DNA of 64,000 nucleotides from Streptomyces sp. SN-593 (GTDB lineage Bacteria > Actinomycetota > Actinomycetes > Streptomycetales > Streptomycetaceae): NCBI RefSeq assembly GCF_016756395.1, contig NZ_AP018365.1, forward strand, positions 5,521,001 through 5,585,000. The letters are read 5' to 3'. Positions 32,749 through 42,567 of the stretch are shown piece by piece; within the stretch, counting starts at the first letter, position 1; every line of letters starts with the position of its first letter. Below the pieces are notes generated by a model. It made no database searches. It saw only the letters and a list, made by a program, of their open reading frames with translations, and was not told where the DNA came from. Made by a program: the position numbers and the translations under genes.

Positions 32749-33501
32749 GTGGCGTTCGGTGAGCAGCCCGCCTACCTTCGCGTTGCCGGGGACCTTCGGC
32801 GCAAGATCCTCGACGGCACGCTGCCGCCGCACGCCCGCCTGCCCTCGCAGGCCCGCATCCGCAGCGACTACGGCGTCTCGGACACCGTGGCCCTGGAGGC
32901 CCGCAAGGTGCTGATGGCGGAGGGCTACGTGGAGGGCCGCTCCGGCTCGGGCACCTACGTGCGCGAGCGGCCCGAGCGGCGCCGGGTCGTCCGCAGCGGG
33001 TTCCGGCCCACGGGCGCCCCGAGCCCCTACCGCCAGGAGCAGGCCGACGAGGCGTGCGTGGGCACCTGGGAGTCGCGCAGCGCGCAGGGGGCGGCGTCCG
33101 CCGACGTCGCCGAGCGGCTGGGCATCCAGGCCGGCGACCGGGTCATGTGCACCCGGTACCTCTTCCGGACCGAGGGCGAGCCGTCGATGCTCTCCACCTC
33201 CTGGGAGCCGCTGGCGCTGACCGCCCGCACCCCGGTGCTGCTGCCGGAGGAGGGCCCGGTCCGCGGCCAGGGCGTGGTGCCCAGGATGGCCGCGATCGAC
33301 GTGCTGGTCGACCACATGGCCGAGGAGGTCGGCGCGCGACCCGGCCTGGCCGAGGAGACCTCCGCGCTGGGCGGCGTGCCCGGGCACATCGTGATCGAGA
33401 TCCGCCGCACCTACTTCGCGTCGGGCCGGCCGGTGGAGACCGCCGACGTGGTGATCCCGGCGGAGCGCTACCGTGCGGTCTACCACCTCCCCGTTCGCTG
33501 A
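32749..33501 (+). CDS. GntR-family regulator (HutC/UTRA type)
   Basis: The protein has 250 residues from a GTG at 32749 with a strong GGGAGGGG site. An N-terminal GntR winged helix (YLRVAGDLRRKILDGTLPPH, LPSQARIRSDYGVSDTVALE, VEGRSGSGTYVRERP) precedes a UTRA ligand-binding domain (CTRYLFRTEGEPSMLSTSWE to VIEIRRTYFASGRPVETADV). HutC-type regulators sense small metabolites such as sugars or amino acids. No metabolic partner gene lies next to it. Similar GntR genes in Streptomyces often belong to integrated plasmids (KorSA-type), but nothing of that kind is seen here. Confidence 0.88.
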   Translation: MAFGEQPAYLRVAGDLRRKILDGTLPPHARLPSQARIRSDYGVSDTVALEARKVLMAEGYVEGRSGSGTYVRERPERRRVVRSGFRPTGAPSPYRQEQADEACVGTWESRSAQGAASADVAERLGIQAGDRVMCTRYLFRTEGEPSMLSTSWEPLALTARTPVLLPEEGPVRGQGVVPRMAAIDVLVDHMAEEVGARPGLAEETSALGGVPGHIVIEIRRTYFASGRPVETADVVIPAERYRAVYHLPVR

Positions 33502-33706
33502 GGGCGTGCGCCGGCGCACCCGGCCGGCGCTCTGACGGATCGTCAACTTCTGGTCGAACGCGTGGCCGGATCGGTCTCTCTTCGTGTCATTCCGTACCCG
33601 CCGGGTGAACCTCGGGCGTAGGGTCGGGCATATGCGCGCCGCCGATTCCCTGAGCACGGGACCCGACGGCGCGCGGTGGTCGACGCGCGAAGGAGGGGGC
33701 GGCTCA

Positions 33707-33895
33707 GTGACGTCGGAGTTCGGTTGGGTCCTCATACGGCAGGACGAGGGCGGCAACCGCTACCGGGTGGGGCGGTTCGCGACGCGCGCGGAGGCCGAGC
33801 GGGTCGCCGAGACGCTGACCTACCCCGCCTCCCCGCCGGTGCCGCCGCAGGTGTACGTGATCGAGCAGGTCGTGCCCCGCGCGGCCGAGGCGTGA
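33707..33895 (+). CDS. Small SPOR-like domain protein
   Basis: This 62-residue protein starts at a GTG with AAGGAGGG upstream. The sequence FGWVLIRQDEGGNRYRVGRF, then ATRAEAERVAETL and PPQVYVIEQV, follows the beta-alpha-beta pattern of a single SPOR-type peptidoglycan-binding repeat. It lacks a signal peptide or membrane helix, so a cell-wall role is uncertain. Small proteins of this kind are widespread in Streptomyces. Confidence 0.7.
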   Translation: MTSEFGWVLIRQDEGGNRYRVGRFATRAEAERVAETLTYPASPPVPPQVYVIEQVVPRAAEA

Positions 33896-34011
33896 CCGTC
33901 CCGCCCGCGCACACCGGCGCGGAAGGGGGCAATATCGGGTAAGAGGGGGAAAACCTCTCTTGGAGGCCGGGTGTGCGCACACCCGGCCCGACCCGGTCGG
34001 GGGTGCACCGT

Positions 34012-36651
34012 ATGAGCGCCAGCGGCGACGACGCGGAGGCGTCGCCCGACCGCGCGCGCCGGCCCGCCCCGCCCCCGCCCGGACGGGGGACGAGCGCCTT
34101 CGCCGGGCCGCGGGCCCCCGGGCCGTTGCTGGACATCCTCCGGGTCGCCGTCGTGATGCTGGACACCGGCGGCCGGGTGCTGCTGTGGAGCCCGCTGGCG
34201 GAGGAGGTCCTCGGCTGGGCCGGCGAGCACATCGTCGGCCGCAGGGTGGGCGGCCTCCTCGGCCCGCCCGAGCCGTTCCCCGAGGACGCGGAACCCGGGC
34301 GGACCACGAACGGGCGGACCGCGGAACCCGGCGGCCGCGCGTCGGAGGGCGGGGCCGGCGGGCCGGACGGGGCGGGCGGGCCGGGCGGGAGCACCGACAC
34401 CGGCACCGACGACGGCGATCCGGCGCGGATCCTCGCCGAGCTGCTGCGCACCGGCCGCTGGAGCGGCGTCCTGTCGCTGCGCCACCGCGACGGCCACACC
34501 GTGCAGGTCGACACCCGCACCAGCCTGCTCGTCGACGGCGACGGCCGCCCGTTCGTCCTCGCCTCCCTGGTGGAGACCAGCCGGCTGCGGACCCTGGAGC
34601 ACGACCTCGCCTCGCTGGACGCCCTCTTCGACTCCTCCCCGCTCGGCGTCGCGATCCTCGACCGCGACCTGCGCTACGTACGGGTCAACGACGCGCTCGC
34701 CGCCATGAACGGCATGCCGCGCGACGACCTGCTCGGCCGCGGCGTCGACGAGCTGCTCGACGCCGCGACCGCCCGCGAGCTGGCCACGCTCCAGCGGCAC
34801 GTCCTGGCGACGGGGGAGCCGGTGATCGACGTGATCGCGCCCGGCCCGCGCGGCCGCGGCCACCGCTCGCTGTCGTACCACCGGCTGGTGGACCGGGCCG
34901 GGCGCGTCCTGGGCGTCAGCGCCACCGTCATGGACGTCACCGAGCGGATGCAGGCCGCCGAGCGCGCCGAGCGGGCCCGCCGCCGGCTCGCGCTGCTCAA
35001 CGACGTCGGCTCGCGGATCGCCGGCGTCCTCGACGTCCGCCGGGTCTCGGAGACCATCGCCGAGGCGCTGGTGCCCACCTTCACCGACTACTCCGGGGTG
35101 ATCCTGCACCCGCAGGTGGCCGTCGGCGGCGACCTGCCGGCCGCCGGGTTCCGCGAGAGCCAGCCGCTGCGCCAGCTCGGCGTGGGCGCGGTGCGCTGGA
35201 CGCCGCGGGCCGAGCGGATGCTGCGGCGCGGCCAGTCGATCGCGTTCACCCGGGACTCCGTCTTCGGCACGGTGCTGGCCGGCGGCGAGCCGCGGCTGCT
35301 CGACGGCGAGGAGCAGGTGCGCGCCACCACCTACCCCGACGACCCCAAGGTGCAGGCCGCCGTGGAACTGGGCGTCAGCTCGATGCTGGTGCTGCCGCTG
35401 CGCGCCCGCGGGGTGGTGCTCGGGCTGCTGGTGGTCGCCCGGGCCGGGGGCCGCGAGCCGTTCGACCGGGACGACCTCGCCCTCGGCGTGGAGCTGGCCG
35501 ACCGGGCCGGCACCGCCCTGGACAACGCGCGGCTGTACGTCCGCGAGCGCGAGGGCGCGCTCACCCTCCAGCGCAGCCTGCTGCCGCGCACCGTCCCCGA
35601 GCCGCCGGGCGTCAGCATCGCCTACCGCTACGTGCCCGGCAGTAGCGGCGCGGAGGTCGGCGGCGACTGGTTCGACGTGATCCCGCTGGGCGGCGGGCGG
35701 CTCGCCTTCGTGGTCGGCGACGTGATGGGCCACGGCCTGGTGGCCGCCGCCACCATGGGCCGGCTGCGCACCGCCGTCCGCACCCTCGCCGGCCTCGACA
35801 TGCCGCCCGACGAGCTGCTGCGCCGGGTCAACGAGTTGGGCGACGACCTCGCGCAGAACCGTACCGAGGGCTGGATGGCCACCGCGGTGTACGCCGTCTA
35901 CGACCCCTCCACCCGGCGCTGCGCCATCGCCCAGGCAGGCCACCCGCCGCCGGTGCTGGTCGAGCGCCGGGCCGCCCCGGACCTCTGCCGGGCGCGCCTG
36001 CTGGACCTGCCCACCGGGGTGCCGCTCGGCGTCGGCGGGGTCCGGTTCGAGACCGCCGAACTCGACGTCCCCGACGGCGCCGTCCTGGTGCTCTACACCG
36101 ACGGGCTGGTGGAGTCCCGCGGCCAGGACATCGACCAGGGCATCGAACGGATGCGGCGGACCCTGTGCCGCCGGCTGGGCTCGCTGGAGGACACCTGCGA
36201 CGACCTGCTGGCCGCCATGGACCCCGACCGCGAGCCCGACGACGTGGCGCTGCTGGTGGCCAGGCTCGGCGGCCTGCCGGCCGGTTCGACCGTGTCCTGG
36301 TCCTTCCCGGCCGAGGCCAGCGCGGTGCGGCTGGCCCGCCGCCGGGTGCGCGACACCCTCGTGTCCTGGGAGCTGGCACCGCTGTCCGACGTGACGGTGC
36401 TGCTCGTCAGCGAGCTGGTCACCAACTCGCTGCGGTACGCGCACGGCCCGATCGGGGTGCGGATGGTGCGCGGCGGCTCGCTGCTGGTGGAGGTCTCGGA
36501 CCCGCTGCCCGACCCGCCGCGCGAGCGGGTGGCGACCGAGGAGGACGAGGGCGGCCGCGGGCTGCAACTGGTGGCGGGAGCGTCCCGGCGCTGGGGGACC
36601 CGGCACGGTTCGCTCGGCAAGACCGTGTGGTTCGAGCTGGCGCTGCCGTGA
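34012..36651 (+). CDS. Multi-domain PP2C phosphatase sensor (PAS-PAS-GAF-SpoIIE-HATPase)
   Basis: The protein has 879 residues. Two PAS domains (about 35-195 with a Gly/Asp-rich insert, and about 205-325), a GAF domain (about 330-525), a SpoIIE/RsbU PP2C module and a C-terminal anti-sigma-type kinase domain follow in order. PP2C metal sites look intact: GGDWFDVIPL, VVGDVMGHG, YTDGLVES, DDVALLVARL. ATPase boxes: LLVSELVTNSLRYAHG and DEGGRGLQLVAGAS. Such fusions set the phosphorylation of anti-sigma antagonists in response to a bound ligand. A closely similar paralogue follows on the same strand. ATG chosen at 34012; a GTG at 33973 would add 13 residues. Confidence 0.9.
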   Translation: MSASGDDAEASPDRARRPAPPPPGRGTSAFAGPRAPGPLLDILRVAVVMLDTGGRVLLWSPLAEEVLGWAGEHIVGRRVGGLLGPPEPFPEDAEPGRTTNGRTAEPGGRASEGGAGGPDGAGGPGGSTDTGTDDGDPARILAELLRTGRWSGVLSLRHRDGHTVQVDTRTSLLVDGDGRPFVLASLVETSRLRTLEHDLASLDALFDSSPLGVAILDRDLRYVRVNDALAAMNGMPRDDLLGRGVDELLDAATARELATLQRHVLATGEPVIDVIAPGPRGRGHRSLSYHRLVDRAGRVLGVSATVMDVTERMQAAERAERARRRLALLNDVGSRIAGVLDVRRVSETIAEALVPTFTDYSGVILHPQVAVGGDLPAAGFRESQPLRQLGVGAVRWTPRAERMLRRGQSIAFTRDSVFGTVLAGGEPRLLDGEEQVRATTYPDDPKVQAAVELGVSSMLVLPLRARGVVLGLLVVARAGGREPFDRDDLALGVELADRAGTALDNARLYVREREGALTLQRSLLPRTVPEPPGVSIAYRYVPGSSGAEVGGDWFDVIPLGGGRLAFVVGDVMGHGLVAAATMGRLRTAVRTLAGLDMPPDELLRRVNELGDDLAQNRTEGWMATAVYAVYDPSTRRCAIAQAGHPPPVLVERRAAPDLCRARLLDLPTGVPLGVGGVRFETAELDVPDGAVLVLYTDGLVESRGQDIDQGIERMRRTLCRRLGSLEDTCDDLLAAMDPDREPDDVALLVARLGGLPAGSTVSWSFPAEASAVRLARRRVRDTLVSWELAPLSDVTVLLVSELVTNSLRYAHGPIGVRMVRGGSLLVEVSDPLPDPPRERVATEEDEGGRGLQLVAGASRRWGTRHGSLGKTVWFELALP

Positions 36652-36887
36652 CGCGGCCGCCCGCGGCGGCGCCTCCCGCCCCGGTGGGCGCGAGGGTTCG
36701 GAGCGACTGTGCCGGGTATGCCGAAGAGGCGGGAGCGAGAGGTGCGACCGCGGTGTTCCGGGGAAGGCCCCCGCGCCCCAGGAGCTGAGATGATGCTGTG
36801 ATCCACAAGACCGTGTGCTGGACGGTCCGCATGCTGAATACTCGGTTCCAACCGGTCCATGTGTGCTGAGCTGGAGGGGTCGGGCGA

Positions 36888-39449
36888 GTGAGCGACATGC
36901 CAGCAGGGGCGGTTCCGCCCGGCGACGACGACGCGGACGCGGCAAAGGCCGGCGTCTGGCAGTCCAGTCCGCCCGGGTCCCTGTATGACTACATACGCGT
37001 CGCCTCGTTCTCCCTCGACCGCGAGGGCCGGATCGACCAGTGGAGCGAGCGCGCCACCGAGTTCTTCGGCCTGACGGCCGGCGAGGCCGTCGGCAAGGAC
37101 CCGATCGCCGCCTTCGCGCCCCCGGACGTGCAGTCGCGCGCGCACCGGCGGCTGGCGGAGATCCTCGACGGCCGCGAGTGGCAGGGCCTGGTGCCCTACC
37201 GCGACGCCTCCGGCGCCGAGGGCCGCGCCGAGGTCTACGTCATGCCGGCCGACCACGGCGCGCTGTGCCTGGCGGTCGACGTGGCCGCGCTGCGCCAGAT
37301 CGAGACGGACCTGGCCGCCTCCCAGGCGGTCTTCGGGCAGTCCCCGATGGGCTTCGTGCTCTTCGACACCCGGCTGCGCCTGGTCCGGGTCAACGAGCGT
37401 TTCGCCGCGGTCTTCGGCCGCCCCACCGAGCAACCCGGCCGCGGGCCCCAGGACTTCCTGTCCCGGGTGGAGGCCGACCGGCTGTCCGCCGCGCTGCGGC
37501 AGGTGCTGGAGACCGGCGACGCGGTGCTGGACATGCCGCTGGTCGGCACCGTGCCGGGCGACCCGGCCCGCCGCCGCTGGTCCATCTCGCTGTACCGGCT
37601 GCACAGCAACTCCGGGCGCCCGATCGGCGTCGCCGGCCTGGCGATGGACGTCACCGGCCGGCAGCGCGCCGAGCGCGAGGCCGCCCACGCCCGCCGCAAC
37701 CTCGCCCTGCTCAACGAGGCCGGCTCGCGCATCGGCACCTCGCTCGACCTGGAGACCACCGCCCGCGAACTGCTCGACGTGGCCGTGCCGCACTTCTGCG
37801 ACCTCGCCTCCGTCGACCTCTACCAGGCGCTGCTGTCCGGTGCCGAGGACCTGACCGGCACCACCGACGGCAGCGGCGAGGTCCGCCGGGTGGCCTTCGC
37901 CAGTTCGGTCTCCGACGCCCCCGTGGCGATGGCCGGCGACGACGACGTGGAGCCCAGCGAGGGCCCGGTCGCGGTCGGGTCCGTGCACCGCTTCCGCTTC
38001 GCCTCCGCCAGCGCCCGCGCGCTGCGCACCGCGCAGCTCCAGGTGCTCGACGGCGAGGGCGGCCACGACCTGGGCGGCACCCCGCTGGTGCAGTCCACGC
38101 TGGTGGTGCCGATGGTGGCCCGCGACACCGTGCTCGGCCTGGTGCAGTTCTCCCGGGCCAAGGGCAGCGAGCCGTTCACCGAGCGGGACCGGATGCTCGC
38201 CGAGGAACTGGCCGCCCGCGCCGCCATCTTCCTCGACAACGCCCGGCTCTACCGCCGGGAGCACGAACGCGCCCTGATCCTCCAGCGCAGCCTGCTGCCC
38301 CCGGACGACCCGGAGGCGACCGGCCTGGACATCGCCTGCCGCTACCTGCCCGGCAGCATGGAGACCGAGGTCGGCGGCGACTGGTTCGACGTCATCGAAC
38401 TGCCCGGCCACCGCACCGCGCTGGTCGTCGGCGACGTGATGGGCCGCGGGCTGCGCGCGGCCGTCGCGATGGGCGAACTGCGCACCGCCGTCCGCACCCT
38501 GGCCATGCTCGACCTCGAACCGGCCGAGGTGCTGGGCGCGTTGGACGAGGTCGCCGAGGGGCTCGGCTCGTCCTCGGCCGGCCGCACCCGCCGCTCGAAG
38601 AACCCCGCCGACACCGACCTCGCCGAGGTCTACCTGGCCACCTGCATCTACGTCGTCTACGACGCGGTGACCCGCCGGTGCACCATCGCCAACGCCGGGC
38701 ACCTGCCGCCGGTGGTGGTCGAGCCCGGCGAGGACCCGCTGCTGCTCGAAGTGCCCCGCGGGGTGCCGCTGGGCGTCGGCGGCGAGCCGTTCGAGGAGGT
38801 GGAGGTCGAGCTGACCGAGGGCGCCTTGCTCGCCCTCTACACCGACGGGCTGGTCGAGTCCCGCAGCCACCCGCTCGACGAGGGGCTGGACGCCTTCCGC
38901 GCGTCGCTGGCCGGTCCGGCCCGCCCGCTGGAGGACGTCTGCGACCACGTCCTGGCCACCCTCGACACCGCCCACGGCGAGGACGACATCGCGCTGCTGA
39001 TGGCCCGGATCCGCGGGCTGCCCGCCGAGCAGGTCGGCGACTGGACGCTCGCGCCGCAGCCCACCTCCGTCGCCCGGGCCCGCGAACTCGCCCGCGACCA
39101 GCTCCTGCACTGGGGCCTGGACGACCTCGTGGACACCACCGAACTGCTGGTCAGCGAACTGGTCACCAACGCGCTGCGGCACGGCTTCGGCGACATACGG
39201 CTCCGGCTGCTGCTGGACCGCACCCTGGTCTGCGAGGTGTGGGACAACGCGCTGATGCAGCCGCGCCGGCGCCGCGCCCGGGACACCGACGAGGGCGGGC
39301 GCGGCCTGCAACTCGTCGCGATGCTCAGCCAGAGCTGGGGCAGCCGCCGCACCCACCGCGGCAAGACCGTCTGGTTCGAGCTGGCGCTGCGCGGCGGCGA
39401 GCCGGGTTCGGCCGGGCCGTCGGTGGACGACCTGCTCAGCATGTTCTGA
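36888..39449 (+). CDS. Multi-domain PP2C phosphatase sensor, paralogue of the upstream gene
   Basis: The protein has 853 residues from a GTG at 36888 with GGAGGGG upstream. Order: PAS (about 35-125), PAS (about 135-260), GAF (about 265-460), SpoIIE PP2C (GGDWFDVIEL, VVGDVMGRG, YTDGLVES, DDIALLMARI intact) and HATPase (LLVSELVTNALRHGFG, DEGGRGLQLVAMLS). It shares order and motifs with the gene ending at 36651, which suggests tandem duplication. Its function is expected to be sensing coupled to control of sigma-factor antagonists. Confidence 0.9.
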   Translation: MSDMPAGAVPPGDDDADAAKAGVWQSSPPGSLYDYIRVASFSLDREGRIDQWSERATEFFGLTAGEAVGKDPIAAFAPPDVQSRAHRRLAEILDGREWQGLVPYRDASGAEGRAEVYVMPADHGALCLAVDVAALRQIETDLAASQAVFGQSPMGFVLFDTRLRLVRVNERFAAVFGRPTEQPGRGPQDFLSRVEADRLSAALRQVLETGDAVLDMPLVGTVPGDPARRRWSISLYRLHSNSGRPIGVAGLAMDVTGRQRAEREAAHARRNLALLNEAGSRIGTSLDLETTARELLDVAVPHFCDLASVDLYQALLSGAEDLTGTTDGSGEVRRVAFASSVSDAPVAMAGDDDVEPSEGPVAVGSVHRFRFASASARALRTAQLQVLDGEGGHDLGGTPLVQSTLVVPMVARDTVLGLVQFSRAKGSEPFTERDRMLAEELAARAAIFLDNARLYRREHERALILQRSLLPPDDPEATGLDIACRYLPGSMETEVGGDWFDVIELPGHRTALVVGDVMGRGLRAAVAMGELRTAVRTLAMLDLEPAEVLGALDEVAEGLGSSSAGRTRRSKNPADTDLAEVYLATCIYVVYDAVTRRCTIANAGHLPPVVVEPGEDPLLLEVPRGVPLGVGGEPFEEVEVELTEGALLALYTDGLVESRSHPLDEGLDAFRASLAGPARPLEDVCDHVLATLDTAHGEDDIALLMARIRGLPAEQVGDWTLAPQPTSVARARELARDQLLHWGLDDLVDTTELLVSELVTNALRHGFGDIRLRLLLDRTLVCEVWDNALMQPRRRRARDTDEGGRGLQLVAMLSQSWGSRRTHRGKTVWFELALRGGEPGSAGPSVDDLLSMF

Positions 39450-39592
39450 CGCCGCCGCGCGCCGCGCCGCCGCGGCCGGCTGCCCCCGCCCCGCGCCGCG
39501 CCCACCGCCGCGCCCACCGCCGCGGCCCCGCGGCCGGCTCCCCTCCCGTGCCCCCGGCGCCGCCGCCCGCTGCCGCGGCCCGGCGCCCTGGG

Positions 39593-40309
39593 TCAGGCGG
39601 CGCCGGACTTCAGCCGGGCCAGCCGGGCGTCGATCTCCGCGCTGTCGCCCATCGCGTCCAGCGACTCGAACTGCCTGTCCAGCGAGGACGCCGCCAGCTC
39701 CTGGCGGCCCTGCGCCCGGGCCTCCTCGCGCCGCACCTTGTCCTCGAACCGGCCCAACTCGCTCGTCGGGTCGAGGACGTTGACGCTCTTGACCGCGTCC
39801 ACCATGGTGTTCTGCGCGTGCGCGGTGCGCGAGCGGGCCACCAGCTCGTCCCGCCTGGAACGGAGTTGCCGCAGCCGCTCCTTCATGTCGTCCAGGCCGC
39901 CGCGGAGTTGCTCCACCACCTCCCGCTGCGAGGCGATCACCGGCTGCGCGGTCCGCGCCTCCTTCTCCGACTGGAGCTGGCGGCCGAGCGCCACCTTGGC
40001 GAGGTTGTCGAACCGGTCGGCCTCGCCGGAGGCGCCCGACGCCCGCAGCTCGTCCGCCTTGCGGCTGGCCGCGGCCGCCTTGCCGCCCCACTCCGCCGCC
40101 GCCGACACGTCCTCGGCGTGGTCCTGCTCCATCATCCGCAGGTTGCCGATGGTGCCGGCGACGGCGTCCTCGGCCTCCCGGATGTTGTCGGTGTACTCCC
40201 GGATGAGCTGGTCGATCATCTTCTGCGGGTCCTCGGCCTGGTCGAGGAGCGCGTTGATGTTCGCCTTGGCGAGCTGCGCCACCCGGCCGAGGATCGTCTG
40301 CTTCGTCAT
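39593..40309 (-). CDS. PspA/IM30 family membrane-stress protein
   Basis: This 238-residue, almost wholly helical coiled-coil protein matches the PspA/Vipp1 family (ESCRT-III related). It opens with TILGRVAQLAKANINALLDQ and continues AEDPQKMIDQLIREYTDNIR with long heptad helices. It binds stressed membranes from the cytoplasmic side and helps preserve the proton gradient. It lies 128 bp downstream of the TPM-domain gene on the same strand, the common Actinobacterial arrangement. Confidence 0.93.
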   Translation of the reverse strand: MTKQTILGRVAQLAKANINALLDQAEDPQKMIDQLIREYTDNIREAEDAVAGTIGNLRMMEQDHAEDVSAAAEWGGKAAAASRKADELRASGASGEADRFDNLAKVALGRQLQSEKEARTAQPVIASQREVVEQLRGGLDDMKERLRQLRSRRDELVARSRTAHAQNTMVDAVKSVNVLDPTSELGRFEDKVRREEARAQGRQELAASSLDRQFESLDAMGDSAEIDARLARLKSGAA

Positions 40310-40437
40310 CGCCACTCCTTGGCTGACCTGGTGTCCTGCGGTTCTCGGTGTCCTGCCGTCTGTGCGGTGCGTGCGGTGCGTTCGGTGGGGTGCGGTGCGG
40401 TGGGCCGGGGGAGCGGTGCGATCCGGGGCCGCCCGAC

Positions 40438-42567
40438 CTAGAACCGCCCGCCGCCGCCCATCCGGCCGCGGGTACCGCCGCCGCCGAAGCTGCCCGGGCC
40501 CGCGCCGCCGCCCATCCCGCCGCCGTACCCGCCGTAGCCGCCCATGCCGTAGCCGCGGGTCCGGCCGCCGCCGAGCAGGTCGCCCAGCAGGATGCCGCCG
40601 AGCACGGCGCCGCCGACCCCGGCCATGCCGCCCCCGCCGCCGTAGCCGCCGCGCCCCCGCCGCCCGCCGAAGCCGGAGACGTCGTCCTGCGCGTGGGCCT
40701 GCGCCTCCCGGGCCAGCCGGTCCGCCTCGCGGGCGTGCTCCAGAGCCTGCGGCGGGTCGTCCGCCGCCAGCGCCTCCGCCCGGTGCAGGCGGCGCTCCGC
40801 CTCGGTCAGCCGGGTCCTGGCCCGGCTGCCGATCGCGCCGCGGTGCGTGGTGACCGCGTCCCGGGCCGCCGCGACCTCGCTGCGCGCCGCCAGCAGCGCC
40901 TGGTCCAGCAACCCCGCGGTCCGGCGCTGCCCGGCCTCCTGCTCCCGGGCGCCGGCCAGCGAGCCGTCGAGCGCGGCGTCCGCCTCCTCCACCCGCCGCA
41001 GCGCCGCGATCGGGTCGGGCCGGCCCCCGGCCAGCTCCGCGCGCACCGCCGCGACCACGCTCTCCGCCCGCGCCACCCGCCCGCGCAGCTCGGCATGGGC
41101 CGGACCGGCGCCGCCGGGTGCGTCTCCGCCCGGCCCCGGGCCCAGGACGGCTCGCGCCTCGGCGAGATCGGCCTCGGTCTCCGCCAGCGCCTCGGCCAGC
41201 TTCGTGTCGGCGGCGCGCAGTTCCTGCTCCCTGCGGGTGACGGAGTCGGCGAGCACCGTCGCCTGGTCGAGGGCTCCCTCGGCGGCGCGCACGAAGACCG
41301 CGGCCCGGCCGTGGTCGGTGCCGATCGCGGCGTGCGCCTGCTCCAGACTGGTGCGGGCGAAGTCCAGCCGGTCGCGGGCCTCGGCCGGGTAGCCGGCCAC
41401 CGGTTCGAGCGCGGAGGCGGCGTAGCGCTCCGCCAGCGGGCCGAGCGCGGCCGCCGCCGCGTCGATCCGGGCCGGCAGCGCCGCCGCCTTCTCCTCCGCC
41501 CGCGCCAGCACCTGCGGGGCGTTCGCCTCCATCGCGCGCAGCCGGTCGAACGCCTCCGACTCCGCGTCCAGCCGCCGGTTCGCCTGGGTGCAGCGGGACA
41601 GGATCTCGTCGAGCATCTGGCGCCGGGTCGTGTCGTCCTCCTGCCCGGCGTGCCCGGCGTCGTCCAGCTTCTGCCGTAGCCGGAACGCCGCGGTCAGCTC
41701 GCCCTTGGCGTACTCCACCGCCTCGCCGAACGGCCGCGCGGCGTCCTCGCCGAACTGCGCCGCCGCGAACCCCACGTCCTCCTCGCTGGTGCGCACCGCG
41801 TCGTCGGTGGCCACCAGCAGTTCGCGCGCCTGGGCGTCCAGCTCCGGCAGCGGGGTGACCGGCACCGGCTGCTTCGGCCGCGTCCGCCACTGCTCCGCGC
41901 CCCGGCCCGCGGAGGTGCGCACCGGCCGCTGCCGGTCCGCGCGCCTGCGGTACGCCCACACGCCCAGCAGCAGCGCCGCGCCCAGCGCGACCACCGGAAT
42001 CCACACCGAGCCGGAGGTGCGGCCGCTCGTGCCGCCCGGGTCGGCGGCGCCGGGGGTGATCGCCGGGGCGGTGACCGGGGCGCCGTCGAGCACCGCGTCG
42101 TAGCCGCCGGCCGCGCCGACCGCCGCGCCCGCCCAGTCGTTCTGCCGCAGCGCCGGCTCGATCGCCCGGTCGCCCACCTCGTCGATCTGCGCCTGGCTCA
42201 GGCCCGACTGCTCGTCCGCGGAGACGGCGTAGCGCCGGTCGTGGGTGGCCACCGCGAGCAGCACGTCCTTGCGGCCCAGTCCGTTCCGCACGGCGGTCGC
42301 GTTCGCCCAGTCCTGCGGGGAGGCGCCGGAGAAGCCGCTGACGTAGACCGCGAAGAGCTGGACCCGGTGCCGGTCGTAGAGGCGGTCCAGCGCGGAGCGC
42401 ACCTCGCCCGTCCGGTCCTGGAGCGCGTCGACCCGGTCGGTGACCTGGCCGGTCCTGGCCAGGGGTATCGGGGCGTCCGCGGCCGCCCGCGGGGGCGGTC
42501 CCGCGCCCATCGCCAGCGCGGCCAGGGCGGCCAGCGCGGCGGCCGACGACTTACGTTTGTGGCGCAC
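40438..42567 (-). CDS. TPM-domain membrane protein with coiled-coil and Gly-rich tail
   Basis: The protein has 709 residues from a GTG at 42567 (GGAGG eight bases upstream). A signal peptide (SAAALAALAALAMGAGPPPR) precedes an extracellular TPM domain (VTDRVDALQDRTGEVRSALD, VYVSGFSGASPQDWANATAV, LLAVATHDRRYAVSADE). One transmembrane helix (VWIPVVALGAALLLGVWAYR) leads into a long Ala/Glu/Arg coiled-coil. The tail is a Gly/Tyr/Arg repeat (GGYGGGGGMAGVGGAVLGG). The pairing with PspA suggests a cell-envelope stress role with the coiled-coil on the PspA side. Confidence 0.85.
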   Translation of the reverse strand: MRHKRKSSAAALAALAALAMGAGPPPRAAADAPIPLARTGQVTDRVDALQDRTGEVRSALDRLYDRHRVQLFAVYVSGFSGASPQDWANATAVRNGLGRKDVLLAVATHDRRYAVSADEQSGLSQAQIDEVGDRAIEPALRQNDWAGAAVGAAGGYDAVLDGAPVTAPAITPGAADPGGTSGRTSGSVWIPVVALGAALLLGVWAYRRRADRQRPVRTSAGRGAEQWRTRPKQPVPVTPLPELDAQARELLVATDDAVRTSEEDVGFAAAQFGEDAARPFGEAVEYAKGELTAAFRLRQKLDDAGHAGQEDDTTRRQMLDEILSRCTQANRRLDAESEAFDRLRAMEANAPQVLARAEEKAAALPARIDAAAAALGPLAERYAASALEPVAGYPAEARDRLDFARTSLEQAHAAIGTDHGRAAVFVRAAEGALDQATVLADSVTRREQELRAADTKLAEALAETEADLAEARAVLGPGPGGDAPGGAGPAHAELRGRVARAESVVAAVRAELAGGRPDPIAALRRVEEADAALDGSLAGAREQEAGQRRTAGLLDQALLAARSEVAAARDAVTTHRGAIGSRARTRLTEAERRLHRAEALAADDPPQALEHAREADRLAREAQAHAQDDVSGFGGRRGRGGYGGGGGMAGVGGAVLGGILLGDLLGGGRTRGYGMGGYGGYGGGMGGGAGPGSFGGGGTRGRMGGGGRF

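Noticed and set aside
32749..33501. GntR gene as the KorSA regulator of an integrated conjugative plasmid
   Set aside because: No transfer, replication or integrase genes lie near it; it is an isolated HutC-type regulator here.
36093..40091. 1332-residue minus-strand reading frame
   Set aside because: It is antisense to the two PP2C sensors, whose motifs are clear on the plus strand.
37040..40441. 1133-residue plus-strand reading frame
   Set aside because: It is out of frame with the second PP2C sensor and antisense to pspA, with no motif.
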